Below the pieces are notes generated by a model, which was given only the letters and a program-made list of their open reading frames with translations, had not been told where the DNA came from and ran no database searches. A stretch of 64,000 nt of DNA from Tachinus rufipes (Eukaryota; Arthropoda; Insecta; Coleoptera; Staphylinidae), in the NCBI GenBank assembly GCA_963932245.1, contig OZ010746.1, positions 9,317,204-9,381,203 on the forward strand. The letters run 5' to 3'. Positions 34,480-45,680 of this stretch are shown here, one piece after another (positions within the stretch are counted from its first letter, which is position 1; the number at the start of each line of letters is the position of its first letter). The position numbers and the translations under genes were made by a program.

Positions 34480-34990
34480 AGATTATATGGTTCCTACCAC
34501 TACACAAAATTGAGATGCTTGTTAGTGGAATTGTTGAACAAAGTACCAACAAGTACTAAGCGCGGATCGAGTTAGTTAGCAAGAAGAACAATTTGCCGCG
34601 TTTTTTTGTGGACTTCCGGAAACTTAACGCGGCAACCGAGAACGAGGACGTTTTTTTTTCTAAGATACATGAAATGCTGAATGACTTTCTTGTTATTTGA
34701 ATAGACCAATCTGTCCTCTTTAGACAATTATGACGATAATATATATAGATAATACTTTTGGCACGTAATGAAAACACTCTAAGAACACAGACTAAAGTGT
34801 AAACTGTCGAAGTGCTAGCTTAGGAAAGATTCTATGGAATATTTTGGTTATTTAGTTACGGTAGGTGGAATCTTACCGCTGCAACACCACCTAGCATGAC
34901 GTACTACAAACTTGAAAGCAGTTGTATTGTTTTCTTGGCTTTTGCACGTGGCTTTAAAATAATGAACCTTTAAGGACCGAAAAAATCTTT
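34480..34990 (+). pseudogene. Gypsy-like reverse transcriptase relic, copy 2
   Basis: Reads EMLVSGI-like start (ATGCTTGTTAGTGGAATTG, 34513), LVSKKN, RFFVDFRKLNAATENEDV, then a ~60-bp non-coding-looking step and GHVM-like remnants, HGLKCKL-like ACTAAAGTGTAAACTGTCGA and GTAGGTGGAATC. It has the same deletion of the catalytic centre as copy 1 and ends in the same AATGAACCTTTAAGGACCGA word. Confidence 0.6.
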
Positions 34991-35060
34991 ACGCTGGCGT
35001 AGTACTAGAAATTTTTGACCAACTTTAAAAAATTCTAAAAAATTTAAGAAACATTTTATT
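34991..35060. repeat. TTCTAGAA-type satellite, short remnant
   Basis: About 70 bp of the satellite module between two element relics, ending where the (TTGTA)-tailed LINE fragment begins. Confidence 0.5.
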
Positions 35061-35450
35061 GTATTGTATTGTATTAAACTTTATTTCTTAGATATATTTA
35101 TTACATATCAGAAAAAGGCGATGTTCAGCAAATTGCTGATCTTCCACATAACCATTTAAATTTTACAATAATTTTATTAATTTATAAATATAAACTTTCT
35201 GCAGTATAGCCATATTGAAGATGCATCTTGGATTAGATTGTTCCCATGTATTTCATATAAATCTTCTAATGTAAATACCGCTATTACACCATAAATTTGT
35301 ATTAAAGAAAATATTAGTCAACCTGGCATTTTTTACGTTTAAATTACAACAATTGCTAAAGTTTCTGTAAAACTAGTCGTTTTTGTAGCTGAGAACTAGT
35401 TGCGATTAAACAATAAACAATACGCACAACTACAAACGATTTCTACTTTA
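35055..35450 (-). mobile_element. 3' end of a LINE with (TACAA)n tail
   Basis: On the minus strand the sequence runs through GAACATCGCCTTTTTCTGAT and AATAAAGTTTAATACAA into a short TACAA tandem tail (plus strand TTGTATTGTATTGTATT at 35060-35076). A polyadenylation-like AATAAA followed by a pentamer tail is typical of some non-LTR retrotransposons. Only the 3' part, about 390 bp at most, is present. It splits the TTCTAGAA satellite and gypsy-like copies, so it is younger than them. Confidence 0.5.
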
Positions 35451-35454
35451 TTCC

Positions 35455-35900
35455 TTGCTTCTAAAAACTGTTGCTACGCGAGTATATGGTTCCTATCACT
35501 ACCTAAACGGAAACTCACAAAATTGAACTTGAGAATTTTAGACCAGTAAAACGTAAGTAAGAAGAGCATTCACTATCTACAAACAAGTTGAGGAAATGCT
35601 TGTTAGTGGAATTTTTGAACTAGTAGTACTAGAGAGTACTAAGCGCCGAACGAGGACGTTTTTTTCTCTAAAATATATGAAACGCTGGATGATTTTGTCT
35701 TCTTTCGACAATCATGAAGATTACTTGAATTACCTTTGGTGCGTATTGGAAAGATTCCAAGAACACGGATTAAAGTGTAAACTGTTGAAGTGAGAGCTTA
35801 GGAAAGATTTTATAACAAATTTTGGACATAACGTATTATAAACTAGGAAGCAGTTGTAATGTTTTGTTGGCTTCTGCACGTGGTTCTGCAAATAATGAAC
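35455..35900 (+). pseudogene. Gypsy-like reverse transcriptase relic, copy 3
   Basis: Contains EEMLVSGIFE (from about 35590), KRRTRTFF in place of part of the RT start, and YLNYLWCVLERFQEHGLKCKLLK, open from 35596 to 35793. Upstream TATGGTTCCTACCACTAC-type sequence (35486) is shared with copy 2 (34489). The YVDD centre is again absent. The frame is open by chance of little decay, but it cannot give a working polymerase. Confidence 0.6.
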
Positions 35901-37140
35901 CAAAATAATCTTCTTATTCTTTGACCAACTTTGAAAACTTTCGAAAAATTTAAGAAAGATTTTATCAAATTCTAAAAATTTTCAGGGATTCTAGAAAATT
36001 TTGAGAAATATTATAAACGGCTGTAGGAATTTCTAAGAAACTTCAGAAACTTTTGATCAAATTCTAGAAACTCATAAAATGTTTTGATTACCTTTAGAAG
36101 CTTTTAAAAAGTACTAAAATTTGTCAACTAACTCTAGATAATTCTAAACCAAATTTAAAAAACATTAAATTAAATTCTAGAATCTCTAAAAATAATTCAT
36201 AAACCTTTGCTAACTTTAAAATTTTTTCACTAAATTCTAGAAAATTCTAAGAAGTACTAGAAACTTTTGACCAACTCTAGAAACTTAGAATATTTGATCA
36301 AATTTTAAAATAGTTTAGAAACTATGGTCAACTATAGGAACCATTTATTAATTTCTACTTTTCCTAAACAGTATTAGACACCTTTGACCAATTTTTTCTG
36401 AGAAGTTTCAGAAACATTTGATCAGTTTCTCGAAATTCCTGTTCTAGAAACTTTTTGAACTGTTCTAGAAACCTTTGGTCAAGTCCAATTTCAAAAACTC
36501 TTAAACTGTTTTAGAGCTTTTATAGCCGCTTACCAACTTTTAGAAATTTTGAAATGTACTCAAAACTTTTGACTCAAAACTTTTCAGAAATTTCAAAATT
36601 ATTTGATCAAATTTTAGAAACTTCTAGAGTTCTTTAGCATACTCTAATTTGATTAATTAGTTTTTTTTTGCCTATTTCTACCGAAATCATCTATTTTGGC
36701 TTTAAACAACAATTTAGAAGCCCAAGGGCCAAAATCACATAAAATTAAAAAAATCTAAATTTAGTATAAAATTATAATAAATTTTGAAATTTCCTGAAAC
36801 GCTGTTCTTATTTGAGGCAGGCAAAAAATATCTATATTATGCTCTTTGCAGGGCGGGATGCTTATTCGGCTTTTGATACACTATATACTATAAGTAACTC
36901 CAAAGATAATCTATAAATAACCTTTAACTAAGTCATTCAGTAAATTATAGAAACCCCAAAAAATACTAGAAACTTTTTACTAACTCTAGAATTTTTAAAA
37001 AAATTTTTGATTAAATTTTAAAAACTTTTAAAGTGTTCTAGAAACCTTTGGTCGACTCTAGAGGCTTTTAATTAAATTCTATAAACGTTTTAATAAGTAC
37101 TAAAAAATTTTACTCTGATAACGGACCACAAACCTCTAGA
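35901..37140. repeat. TTCTAGAA-rich satellite, block 3
   Basis: Same module, with TTCTCGAA and TTCTAGAA close together near 36427-36450. Includes the second copy (36660-36900) of the ~250-bp internal segment also present at 33915 and 41535. Confidence 0.8.
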
Positions 37141-37212
37141 TAAGTTGATGTAAACATCAACTTTGCTAGGTGGTTGCTAATCTTGCAAGATTTTTTGTGA
37201 AGCACAACCCCA
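37141..37212. other. Spacer before the SINE-like element
   Basis: Short segment with GATGTAAACATCAACTTTGC (a small inverted repeat, GATGTAAACATC) and TTGCAAGATTTTTTGTG. A related segment recurs near 41925-41965 (TTGATGCAAACGCCAGGTGA). Confidence 0.4.
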
Positions 37213-37290
37213 GGGGAGCGTGGCGCAGTGGTTTAGGTATTTGACTGCTGCACTAAAGATTGTTGGTTGGAAGCTTACAACTTAAATCTA
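37213..37290 (+). mobile_element. tRNA-derived SINE head, copy 1
   Basis: GGGGAGCGTGGCGCAGTGG contains a good pol III A box (TGGCGCAGTGG, 37221-37231) and GGTTGGAAGC (37265-37274) at the place of a decayed B box (consensus GGTTCGAATCC). A related copy is at 55288-55350, so this is an interspersed element and not a lone tRNA gene. No tRNA fold with matching acceptor arms is evident. Confidence 0.55.
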
Positions 37291-37540
37291 TTTAAACGTA
37301 TACACGCTATTTTACTCTTCAGCCTGTATGTGACAATTTTTGTGAAACAATTTTGTTTTTTTTATATTTAAAGCACGTATTAGCGTTAGCAAAACAATTT
37401 TTTAACAAGCAACAATTTTTTACTTTTTTGTGTAACAATTTTGTCGTTTTTGTTAAATTTTGGGATAATTTTATGACTTTTGTAAAACAATTTTAACATT
37501 TTTCTAATCTTTGTAAATTAATTAAGGTTTTGTTACGTTT
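37291..37540. repeat. Simple repeat (TGTAACAATTTT type)
   Basis: Diverged short units such as TTTTGTGTAACAATTTTGTC, TTTTGTAAAACAATTTTAAC. It follows the SINE head and may be the SINE tail or a separate array. Confidence 0.5.
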
Positions 37541-38935
37541 ATGAGCAAATTTCAAAAACATTTGATCAGTTTCTAGAAATTTGTAAAGTGTTCTAAAAGC
37601 CGTTTGCAAACTCTAGAAACATTTCACTGAATTTTAGAAGTTTTCGAAAAGTACTAGAAATCTTTGACCAACTCTAACAATTTTGGAGATTTTTTTTTAA
37701 ATTCCTCAAATTTCAGAAACATTTAATCAAGTTTAAAAAAAAATTCAACAATTCAAGAAACATTTCATTAAATACTAGGAATTTCTAAAGTAATCTAAAA
37801 TCTTTTGATCAACTCCAGAATCTTCTGAACATTTTTAAAAACATTTGATCAATTTTTAGAAATTCTTAAGATATTTTATAAAAGTTTTGCTAACTTTAAA
37901 AGTCTTTCAACAATTTCTAGAAACATCTAAGTAGTAGTATTTTTGACCAACTCTAGAAGTTTTTTATCAAATTCTAGAAATTCTTTAGATAATCTAGAAA
38001 CTTTAAGCCTCTAACATCTGTAATTACATTTTAGAAGTTTATGAAAATAATTAGAAATTTTTGTTTTTGAAAAGGAGTTTCTACGAACATTTGATCAAAT
38101 TTTAAAATTTATTAAGGTATTTTAGAAATCTTTTGCTAATTATAAAACTCTTTTACCAATTTCTAAAGACTTCTGAATTGTTTTAGAAATTTTTGACCAA
38201 CTCTATAAAACTTCTAAAAAATTTGAGAAAGATCAAATTTTAAGGAATTCTAGAAATTCTTGAAAAGTATTAGAAACCTTTGACTAACTAGAACTTTTGA
38301 ACTAGAAAATTCTAGAAACTTATAAAATATTTTAGAAATTTGACCAGTCCAAGAAATTTCCGAAAAATTTGAGGAAGATTTTATCAGATTCTAGAAACTC
38401 CTAAAATAATTTAAAAATCCTTAAACCAACTCCTAAAACCTTTCATTAAACTGTAGGAATTCTTCAAAAGTAGTAGAAACCATTAATCAACTATAGGAAC
38501 TCTTGAACATTTTCAAAAGCATTTAATCAAATATTCTAGAAACCTTTTGCTAATTATAAAAACTTTTCACCAATTTCTAAAAACTCTTGAGTAGTCCTAA
38601 AGTTTTTGACCAACTTCAAATACTATCTAATTCTAGAAACTCTTAAGATAATCTAGAAACCTTAAACAAACTATAAAAACTTTGCAAGAAATTTCTGAGA
38701 AGTACTTGAACTGTAGGAGTTCCTGAGAAATGTTTGAAACTTTTGATTGTAAATTATTTTAGAAATTTTTGACTATCTCTAGAATTTTTTTGTCAATTTC
38801 TAAAAGCTGTGGTCAACTTTAGAAACCAATATTGGTTTAGAAACTTTTGAGCAATTCTTAACAATTTCTGAGAAATTTCAGAAACATTTGATTAAATTCT
38901 CAAAATTTCTAGAAATTGTTTACCAAACTCTAGGA
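37541..38935. repeat. TTCTAGAA-rich satellite, block 4
   Basis: Same module as blocks 1-3. It is followed by the second LINE ORF1-like copy at 38940 in the same relative position as block 1 to the first copy at 31996. Confidence 0.8.
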
Positions 38936-39480
38936 ACTTTTGTGCAGCAAGGTGGTTAAAGAAAACTCAGCCGCTGCCTTCTTTATATTTTTTGCTTTCT
39001 TTTTACTCATGACCGGGATGAATTTCTCCTCTAGGTTAGGGGTTTTATACCGGTCAGCATTGTTAATGTCTTGGTGGACTTCTATGTCGTACACATTGAT
39101 TTGGTCTTTTAAGAGAGACCTTTGGCAAGATTTGTTTTTTTATTAGGATTCTTTGCTTTGCCAACAGGATCCCTTGCTTAACCAACAGGATTCTATCGGC
39201 TGCGACGGATGGATTGCGTTCGATGATGTGGCGGGCTTGGTGAGCTGCACGCCAATCATCTGCACCTTTAGCAGGTGCATAACGCCTTCCTGGTTAAGCC
39301 GTATTTGCTTGAACTTATCTTTTGTGACCTTACACGAGCGATTCAATGAACATCTTGAGCCCTTTGATCTTGGCCTGCTTCTCGATTAACTGTTCATTTT
39401 TCTGCAGCTGCTGGTACTTTGTTTTTAGAATTTTTGAATCAGTTACACTGCTGCGTCGACCATTCTGGAGGAAATACTGA
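38936..39480 (-). pseudogene. LINE ORF1-like relic, copy 2
   Basis: Homologous to 31996-32545. It reads KYQQLQKNEQLIEKQAKIKG and continues through MFIESLV to a stop and a frameshift, then KQIRLNQEGVMHLLKVQM. Compared with copy 1 it has kept the first coil intact but lost about 70 bp in the Ala/Thr linker and diverged in the Lys-rich end. The two copies break at different places, so they decayed separately after duplication. Confidence 0.45.
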
Positions 39481-40335
39481 ATAAGTTAATAAATTAAACT
39501 AATCCAGTTAAATTATGTTGTGTTGAGATGATTTGGATCAATAAATTAATGTTAATCAAGTCATCTGCACTTTGTTTGGATCGTAATGATAATTGCGTTG
39601 TTATTGCAACGGGATTGCTTCAGACGGGTGTGGCTTTTTGATACGTTTTGATTGGCTGCTGGCAGGCGTCTCTGTTACATCATTTTTCACTTACTATTTA
39701 TAAACTGAGAGCTTTTTTCAGCCAACCAGGTCTTTGTAAGTATGGTATTTGTGTTTTGGAAAGAGAATCTTTTTGAGTTTGAGTTTTAGATTTACTTTCT
39801 GAAGACGAGTGTTTACCAAAACACTCTTTCCGGATTATATCAATTAAGTTAGTGACCAAAAAATATATGCACTTTTCGTTTGGAGAAAAGTAATTTGATA
39901 ATTTGGAAGAAGGTTGCTTGGGATGCCTTATTTGCTGTTTGGTAAGTCATCTTAAGTAGTTGAAATATTAATTAGGAGGATATTTCTTTATTTTTCTTAA
40001 AAAGTCTGGTCAAATCAGGTTAGAGGTGTACTGCAGATACAACGAAGTATTTTTTGGCCAAAGTTTTGATGGGTTGGCGCAAACATGGGACTACCTAGGT
40101 TGTTATATAATTTTTGATACGAACTTATCAAATCTTATTCTTGTTTGGAAGGTTTTGAACCGATTGAAGTGCGTGTTAGCTGCTATTTTACGGTAATGTG
40201 GCGTCTGATTATTAAAGTATACATCGCGGTTTTGTTCATGAGAGTCATGCCTTTATTGTTTTGTCGAAAAATTAGAATTAGCAGGATTTTAGTTATTTTA
40301 GATTTGGTTAGGTTAGTTCTTTATTAAAAACGATA
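39481..40335 (+). promoter_or_regulatory. Duplicated promoter-like segment, copy 2
   Basis: TATAAA at 39699-39704 with ACTGAGAGCTTTTTTCAGCC downstream and GATTGGCTGCTGG (CCAAT-box-like, reverse) about 45 bp upstream. It matches 32546-32870. After it come GAAGACGAGTGTTTACCAAA and a non-coding stretch. Nothing else recognised up to 40335. Confidence 0.35.
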
Positions 40336-40625
40336 CCAATTAATCTTTTCTATGACCTTATTTAAAGTATATAGCAGATGGTAGTTTTAAGGAAATGTTT
40401 GGTCTTTTTCCAGGTTTTGGGATGTTATTGACTTTTTTTTCAAGATATGGGAAAGTAGTAGCGGAGTATTGCAATAGCAATATTGGTGAGAGCCATAATG
40501 ATTTGTGTGAAAATGATCTTATTAGGAATTCCATTGGGGTCAGGAGCAAATAGAGTTTTCTTGATTTGAGAAGAGCGGGCGTTGTTTTAGGTGGTGTTGT
40601 TGTCCGTGTCTTCTAAGAAGTTTGT
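40336..40625 (-). pseudogene. LINE reverse-transcriptase relic, copy 2
   Basis: With frame changes the minus strand reads LFAPDPNGIPNKI, then IIMALTNIA, then YFPISWKK-like, VNNIPKPGKRPN and finally TLNKVIEKI. This is the order APGPDGIPNEI - A..L.N - YFP..WK - IPKPGK - LS.VIEK of Jockey/CR1-type RT domains 1-2. The catalytic FADD part is not reached. It is broken by shifts and stops. Confidence 0.6.
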
Positions 40626-40780
40626 AGATGTTTTTGACAAGCTAGAGTTTAGTATTTTAAGTTGTTTGTTTGAGGCTGTTTGTTTTTTTGCACGTGACTT
40701 TGCAAGTAATGAACCTTTAAGGACCGAAAAAAAATTGACGCTGAAGTGCAGTTGAAGATGAAGCATGGATGAAAGTAAAA
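40626..40780. pseudogene. Remnant of the gypsy-like fragment
   Basis: Only the end of the gypsy-like copies is left here (TTTTTGCACGTGACTTTGCA and AATGAACCTTTAAGGACCGA, near 40690-40725), joined to the LINE relic. The same junction lies near 33140-33150, so the composite arose before duplication. Confidence 0.5.
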
Positions 40781-41890
40781 TTTAAAAACTTCTAGTTAGA
40801 AATCTTTGACCAACTTTAAGAACTTCTGAATAATTTAAGAAAGGTTCTATCAAATTCTAAAAACTCTTTGGTTTTCTAGAAAATCCTGAGAAATATTAGA
40901 AACAATTGTAGGAGCTTTTAAGAAATTTTTAATGAAATTTTAGAAACTTATAAAATGTTCTAGAACTTTTTGATTACATCTAGATGCTCTTAACAAGTAT
41001 TAAAAATCTTCAACTAACTCTAGAAAATTCTAAAAAATTTCAGAAATATTTAATTAAATTTTAGAATCTCCTAAAACAATCCATGAACCTTTGGCTAACT
41101 CTAGAAATCTTTTACTAAATTTTAGAAACTTTTAAGAAGTACTAGAAACCTTTGGACAACTTTTGGAACTTCTAAGAAATTTTATAATCATTTGATGAAA
41201 TTACTAAATCCTAAAATAATTTAGAAACTTGAGGTATTAGACATCTTTGTCCAACAATTTATGAGAAATTTCAGAAACTTTGAGTAGCTACTCGAATATC
41301 CTGTTCTAGAAACCTTTGGTCAAGTCCAATTTCAAAAACTCCTAAAGTGTTTTAGAGTTTGTATAGCCGCTTACCAACTTTTTGAAACTCCTAAATGTAC
41401 TAAAAATCTTTGACTCTAAAAACTCTTGAGAAATTTTTAAAACATTTGATCAAATTCTGGAAACTTTTAGAGTTTTTTAGCCAATTTTAAATTATTTTAC
41501 TTTAGTCTTTAAAAACTTTTGAGAAATACTAAAAACTTTTTTTTGCCCACTTTTACTGAAATCATCTGTTTTGGCCCTATATGCGGGCCAAAACGACAAT
41601 TTAGAAGCCCAAGGGCTAAAAAGATTTTTGCGGTATTTGATTAGCTGTAAATCACGATGTCACATGTCATACATACTTTAAAATCTAACTAATAAATTTT
41701 GAAACTTTTTGAAACGTTGACAAAAAATATTGATATTATTCTAAAATGTTTTAGCTGTTCTTTTGCAGGGTGAGATACTTATTTGGCCATTGATACACTA
41801 TACACTATAAATAAGTCCTTTGGTCGACTCTAAAGGTCTTTAATTAAATTTTATAAATGTTTCAAGAAGTACTACAAACCTATTACTAAC
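40781..41890. repeat. TTCTAGAA-rich satellite, block 5
   Basis: Same module, containing the third copy of the internal segment (41535-41820, with GCGGGCCAAAACGACAATTT and TTGATACACTATACACTATA). Confidence 0.78.
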
Positions 41891-43199
41891 TAATAAATTT
41901 TTGGACGCTAGATAAGTTGATGCAAACGCCAGGTGATTGCTACTCTTGCAAGAGTTTTTGTAGTTTGGAAAGAGAATTTTCTAGAATCTGAGTATTAGAT
42001 TGACTTTCTGAAGAAAAGTACTTACCAAATAAACTTTTTTTGGATCATACATAGAAGTTCTTGACCGAAAAGCTCATGTACTTTTTTTCGGAAAAAAGAG
42101 AAGGTTGGTTTGGACTTCCAATTTGCTGTTTAGAGAGCCACTTTAGGTAGTATAAACTTTAAAAGGACTCTAATATGTGGAGGATATTTATTAGACCGCC
42201 TTAGCAAGTCTGGTCAAATCAAGTTTTGGGGTAAAGTGCGAGGACATTAAAGTACTTTTTTGCGAAAGTTTTGATGTGTTGGCTTGTGGCAACGGGGGGA
42301 TCAAGGTTGAAGACGCAAAAGTAATGTGGCGTCTGGTTATTGTGTACTAGGAGGCAAAAAATATAAACTTGTGTTTAAGATTGGCTTCTAAACAAAAAAG
42401 TCGAAATAACTGTTTTTTTTATTGTTCTTTCTTTTGGAGATGTTGAAGTTTATACTTTTGAAAACTATAATTCTATAAATAAATTATAATTTGTTCAATA
42501 ATTGAATTATGCTGGGCTAGTTTGGTAACTTTTTCTCCGAAATCAGTCGGTAAAGATGGTCACTATACATTTAAAACTGTTTTTTTAGACCATTTTTCTT
42601 AGTTTATCTTTTTCGGCACAAGGGCCGCATCTACTTCTGGGTTTTACTATTCTTTTTAAAATACTTGCTCTCTAACTAGTAAATTATTTTGTTTATTTAT
42701 TTCAACAACTACTTCCTTCTTTCACTACCTAAAATGCAAATACAGATGTTTTGAGTGTCATTTTTTTTTTTAATTTTTAAATTTTTAATTGAGCTTCTTT
42801 TGACTTGTACTATTCAGGACTGGACTTTTTTTACGACTTCTTAAGACGATTTTATTATTTTTGACAGGAGGAGGTCGCGGTTTAAACCAAATTGATTAGA
42901 AATCAACGAAAACTTTTTTTTTATAGGATCAAAATATTTTAGTGACGTCTCAATTTTTTTTTTATAAAGTCATTAAGTTCAGAAAACTTCATGCCTCGAT
43001 ATCTCTAAAAAAAGTTATTTTGTATTTTTTGTTAAAAATCCAATCTTGAACACAAATTTTTATTTTTTGTTTTCTGGTACGATTTACTTTGTATACATCC
43101 GGATTTTGTTGTCACTGTTTTGTTCAAAAATTGAAACTAGTTTTTAGTCATTATGGCTTTGTCTAGGATGAATTAATCATGCAATTTGTACGTTAGTCC
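41891..43199. other. Partial copy of the composite unit, then unrecognised DNA
   Basis: 41960-42080 repeats the sequence downstream of the TATA segments (GACTTTCTGAAGAAAAGTAC, CTTACCAAATAAACTTTTTT). The rest is T-rich with no readable frame; 42400-43100 shows nothing I can assign. Confidence 0.4.
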
Positions 43200-43510
43200 T
43201 TTATCAAAAGTGATACTAAGATTACCTTCTCTATGACTTTACTTAAAGTGCATAGGAGATCTGGTAGTTTTGAAAAAATTGGTTATGATATGTGACCATT
43301 TTCAAAATTTTGGAAAGTGCCTGGTGCGTAGAATTACGTTGGTGACAGCCATAATTGCTTTGGGTAAAATCTTTATTAGAAGTTCTATTGGGGTTAGGAG
43401 CAGATCTGAGTTTTCAATTTAGAAATAGTTTTCTGATTTGAGAGGGTGTTGTTGTCTGTGTCTAAGAATTTAGTGGATTTATTTGATGAGCTAAAGCTTA
43501 GTGTCTTTGG
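43200..43510 (-). pseudogene. LINE reverse-transcriptase relic, copy 3
   Basis: The minus strand reads KFLDTDNNTLSNQKTISKLK, a shift, APNPIELLIKI, AIMAVTNV and then LLCTLSKVIEKVILVSLL. The last motif is the best-preserved sign of a Jockey/CR1-type RT in this block (RPISLLSTLSKVxEKxI family pattern). Shifts and stops separate the pieces. Confidence 0.6.
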
Positions 43511-44165
43511 TTATAGAGGGGGAGCTATAGACTTTGAGGCTGTAAGCAAAACCTTTGGTCTTTTTCTTGATAGAGTATTTCAGACAATTCTTGTCATGAT
43601 TGACTGGAATAGAAATTTGTCCGTTGCGCAAGGTTTGGAGATTTTCTACATTAGATTTTCATCTTCTGTGGTCAGTTATAAAGATTATTGCTAATCCACA
43701 TATCTGCGCAACATTTCAAACGTTTGCGATTTTGGAGTTATTATGCTTTTGCCATTGATGCTTGGAGGCGTTTTTTCTACGAATCGAATGTATTTATTGC
43801 GCAAAGATAATCTTTGATTTGCGGTTGTGGTAGTGTTATCTCTTGTTTTGGGTACCTCTTGAAGCGATTTTACCTTTGTTCTTCAACGGCAAATTCGAAA
43901 GCGATCATTTGTGGAGAGAATGAACTACTTTTTTTCTTTTTCTTTTTTCAGTACTATGTCTTTGCTACTAGGTATTGCAGCGACGGAGTGTGGGTCATCT
44001 TGTCTTATTATGGTGGCAATGTGAGGGTTGATGCGAGGGATTACAGCTAGAGGTACCATTGTAGCAGCATGAAATTGCATGCAAACATAAATTTTCATTA
44101 ATTTATAATAATTAATATTTGTCATAAGGGCATATGCGGGCGTTTTGAAGTATAACACTTCGGAT
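43511..44165. other. Unassigned, possible continuation of LINE relic
   Basis: No tandem unit and no recognised protein. Open frames on both strands (for example 43446-43694 plus) overlap the minus-strand RT relic and are not convincing. Confidence 0.3.
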
Positions 44166-45479
44166 GTTGCAGACTTTTTTATATATTTTGTATCTACGGA
44201 GTTATTAACAAATAAATAGTAACAAATATTAATAATTTTAGTTTAAAATAAACTCACATTACTCATCCAAACTAATCTTTTCATCTATCTAAAGACTCTT
44301 CTTAAGACCGAGTCGGATAAAGATAATATAGTTTGAAGCAACACTTTGAAACTCAGTTAAAATAAACCTTCGAGAATAATTACAAACTGAACGACAAAAA
44401 ATTCAAGAGAAAATTAGAGACAAAATAATAAATTTAAAATGTAATTCACTCGACTACGTTTCGCAAAATATGTTATTCAATTGTAATTTTCTTCTACAAA
44501 CAATATAAAATTACTCTATTGATTTGATCATATTCACAATCGAAATCTTGCACTCTACTAGCTAAAACGCCGGGATTTACATAGCTGTAAATTGACTGCA
44601 GTTTTCTATTCAATCAAACAAAATTTGAGCGTTATATCTCTATGGATTGAACATGATATATTCATTATATAAATAAAATATATATGATTTTACTTCAATA
44701 CTTTTAAACTTAATTTTCTAAAATATGATACTAAAAACTACATTTTATTTTATTTATGTCCTCATTTCTCAACTTATAAAATGAGCATTTTTGTTATTTA
44801 TCTTTCAACCGAACTTCCACTCTAAAATAAATTCAGAATTAAATTTAATGAAATTCAAGAACCCCGAATAAAACTCCAAAGATGTATTTTATACTCTTTT
44901 GAATTTCTTTTGTTGATGTTTATGCGAACAACTTTTTCACTAAATCTAACAACAGGAAAAGTTGAATATTTATACAATTTTTGGCCATAAACTAGAATAA
45001 AAACAAATAAAATCTTTGTCTTAATTCTTACTTTGATTGAAATGCTAATTTATAATCCTAATCATGCGTGTAATAAAATCCGCACGCCATCATATTTTTT
45101 TATTATAGTAATTAATTCATATGAAATGTTATTTAAATATTTAAATTATTAAATTATTTAATAAAGATAAATAATATTTATTCCATTTTATATTTGCGTT
45201 TCATACAATTTCACATTTATTATCCCCAAACGGTTTTGTCACTCTAAAAAATTGAGCCGCATTATATATAGCCAATAAAGTGCAATTTCATTCCAATTTC
45301 GGGAAAGAAAAAATAAAATTGATGCGTTTCAATTTAGAATTTAGTAAACCAATTGCTGTAAATAGATTTATTTTGTGTTAATATTTTATTAATTCTTAAT
45401 TATTTAAATAATAGTGAATTATATGATCCTGGGATAATTTTTCAATTGATTTAATTAGTTCTCAATTATTTTCTACGCT
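44166..45479. other. Non-repetitive sequence upstream of the candidate first exon
   Basis: About 1.3 kb of AT-rich DNA with no satellite or transposon signal, unlike almost everything on either side. That fits a promoter region or an intron kept free of repeats. No TATA box can be assigned with confidence. Confidence 0.45.
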
Positions 45480-45680
45480 TTGAAGCGACATATATGTGCT
45501 AATAATGTTTAAATATTAGTCAATTCATTCGCTCTTGAACTACTGCAAAGTAAACACGAATTTTAACTCTAGTATCAAAGCTATATATTCATATAATAAT
45601 TGTAGTGTGCAAGTGAACTGTGTAAAACTAAATTGTTTTAAGTCACCACTTAATATAAATAAATAATTAATATAAGTTAA

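Noticed and set aside
37213..37290. A functional tRNA gene
   Set aside because: The A box is good but the B box is degenerate, no cloverleaf is evident, and a second diverged copy exists at 55288; a SINE head fits better.
43446..43694. 82-codon plus-strand frame
   Set aside because: Overlaps the minus-strand RT relic (KFLDTDNN... and SKVIEKVI motifs), which is the better explanation.
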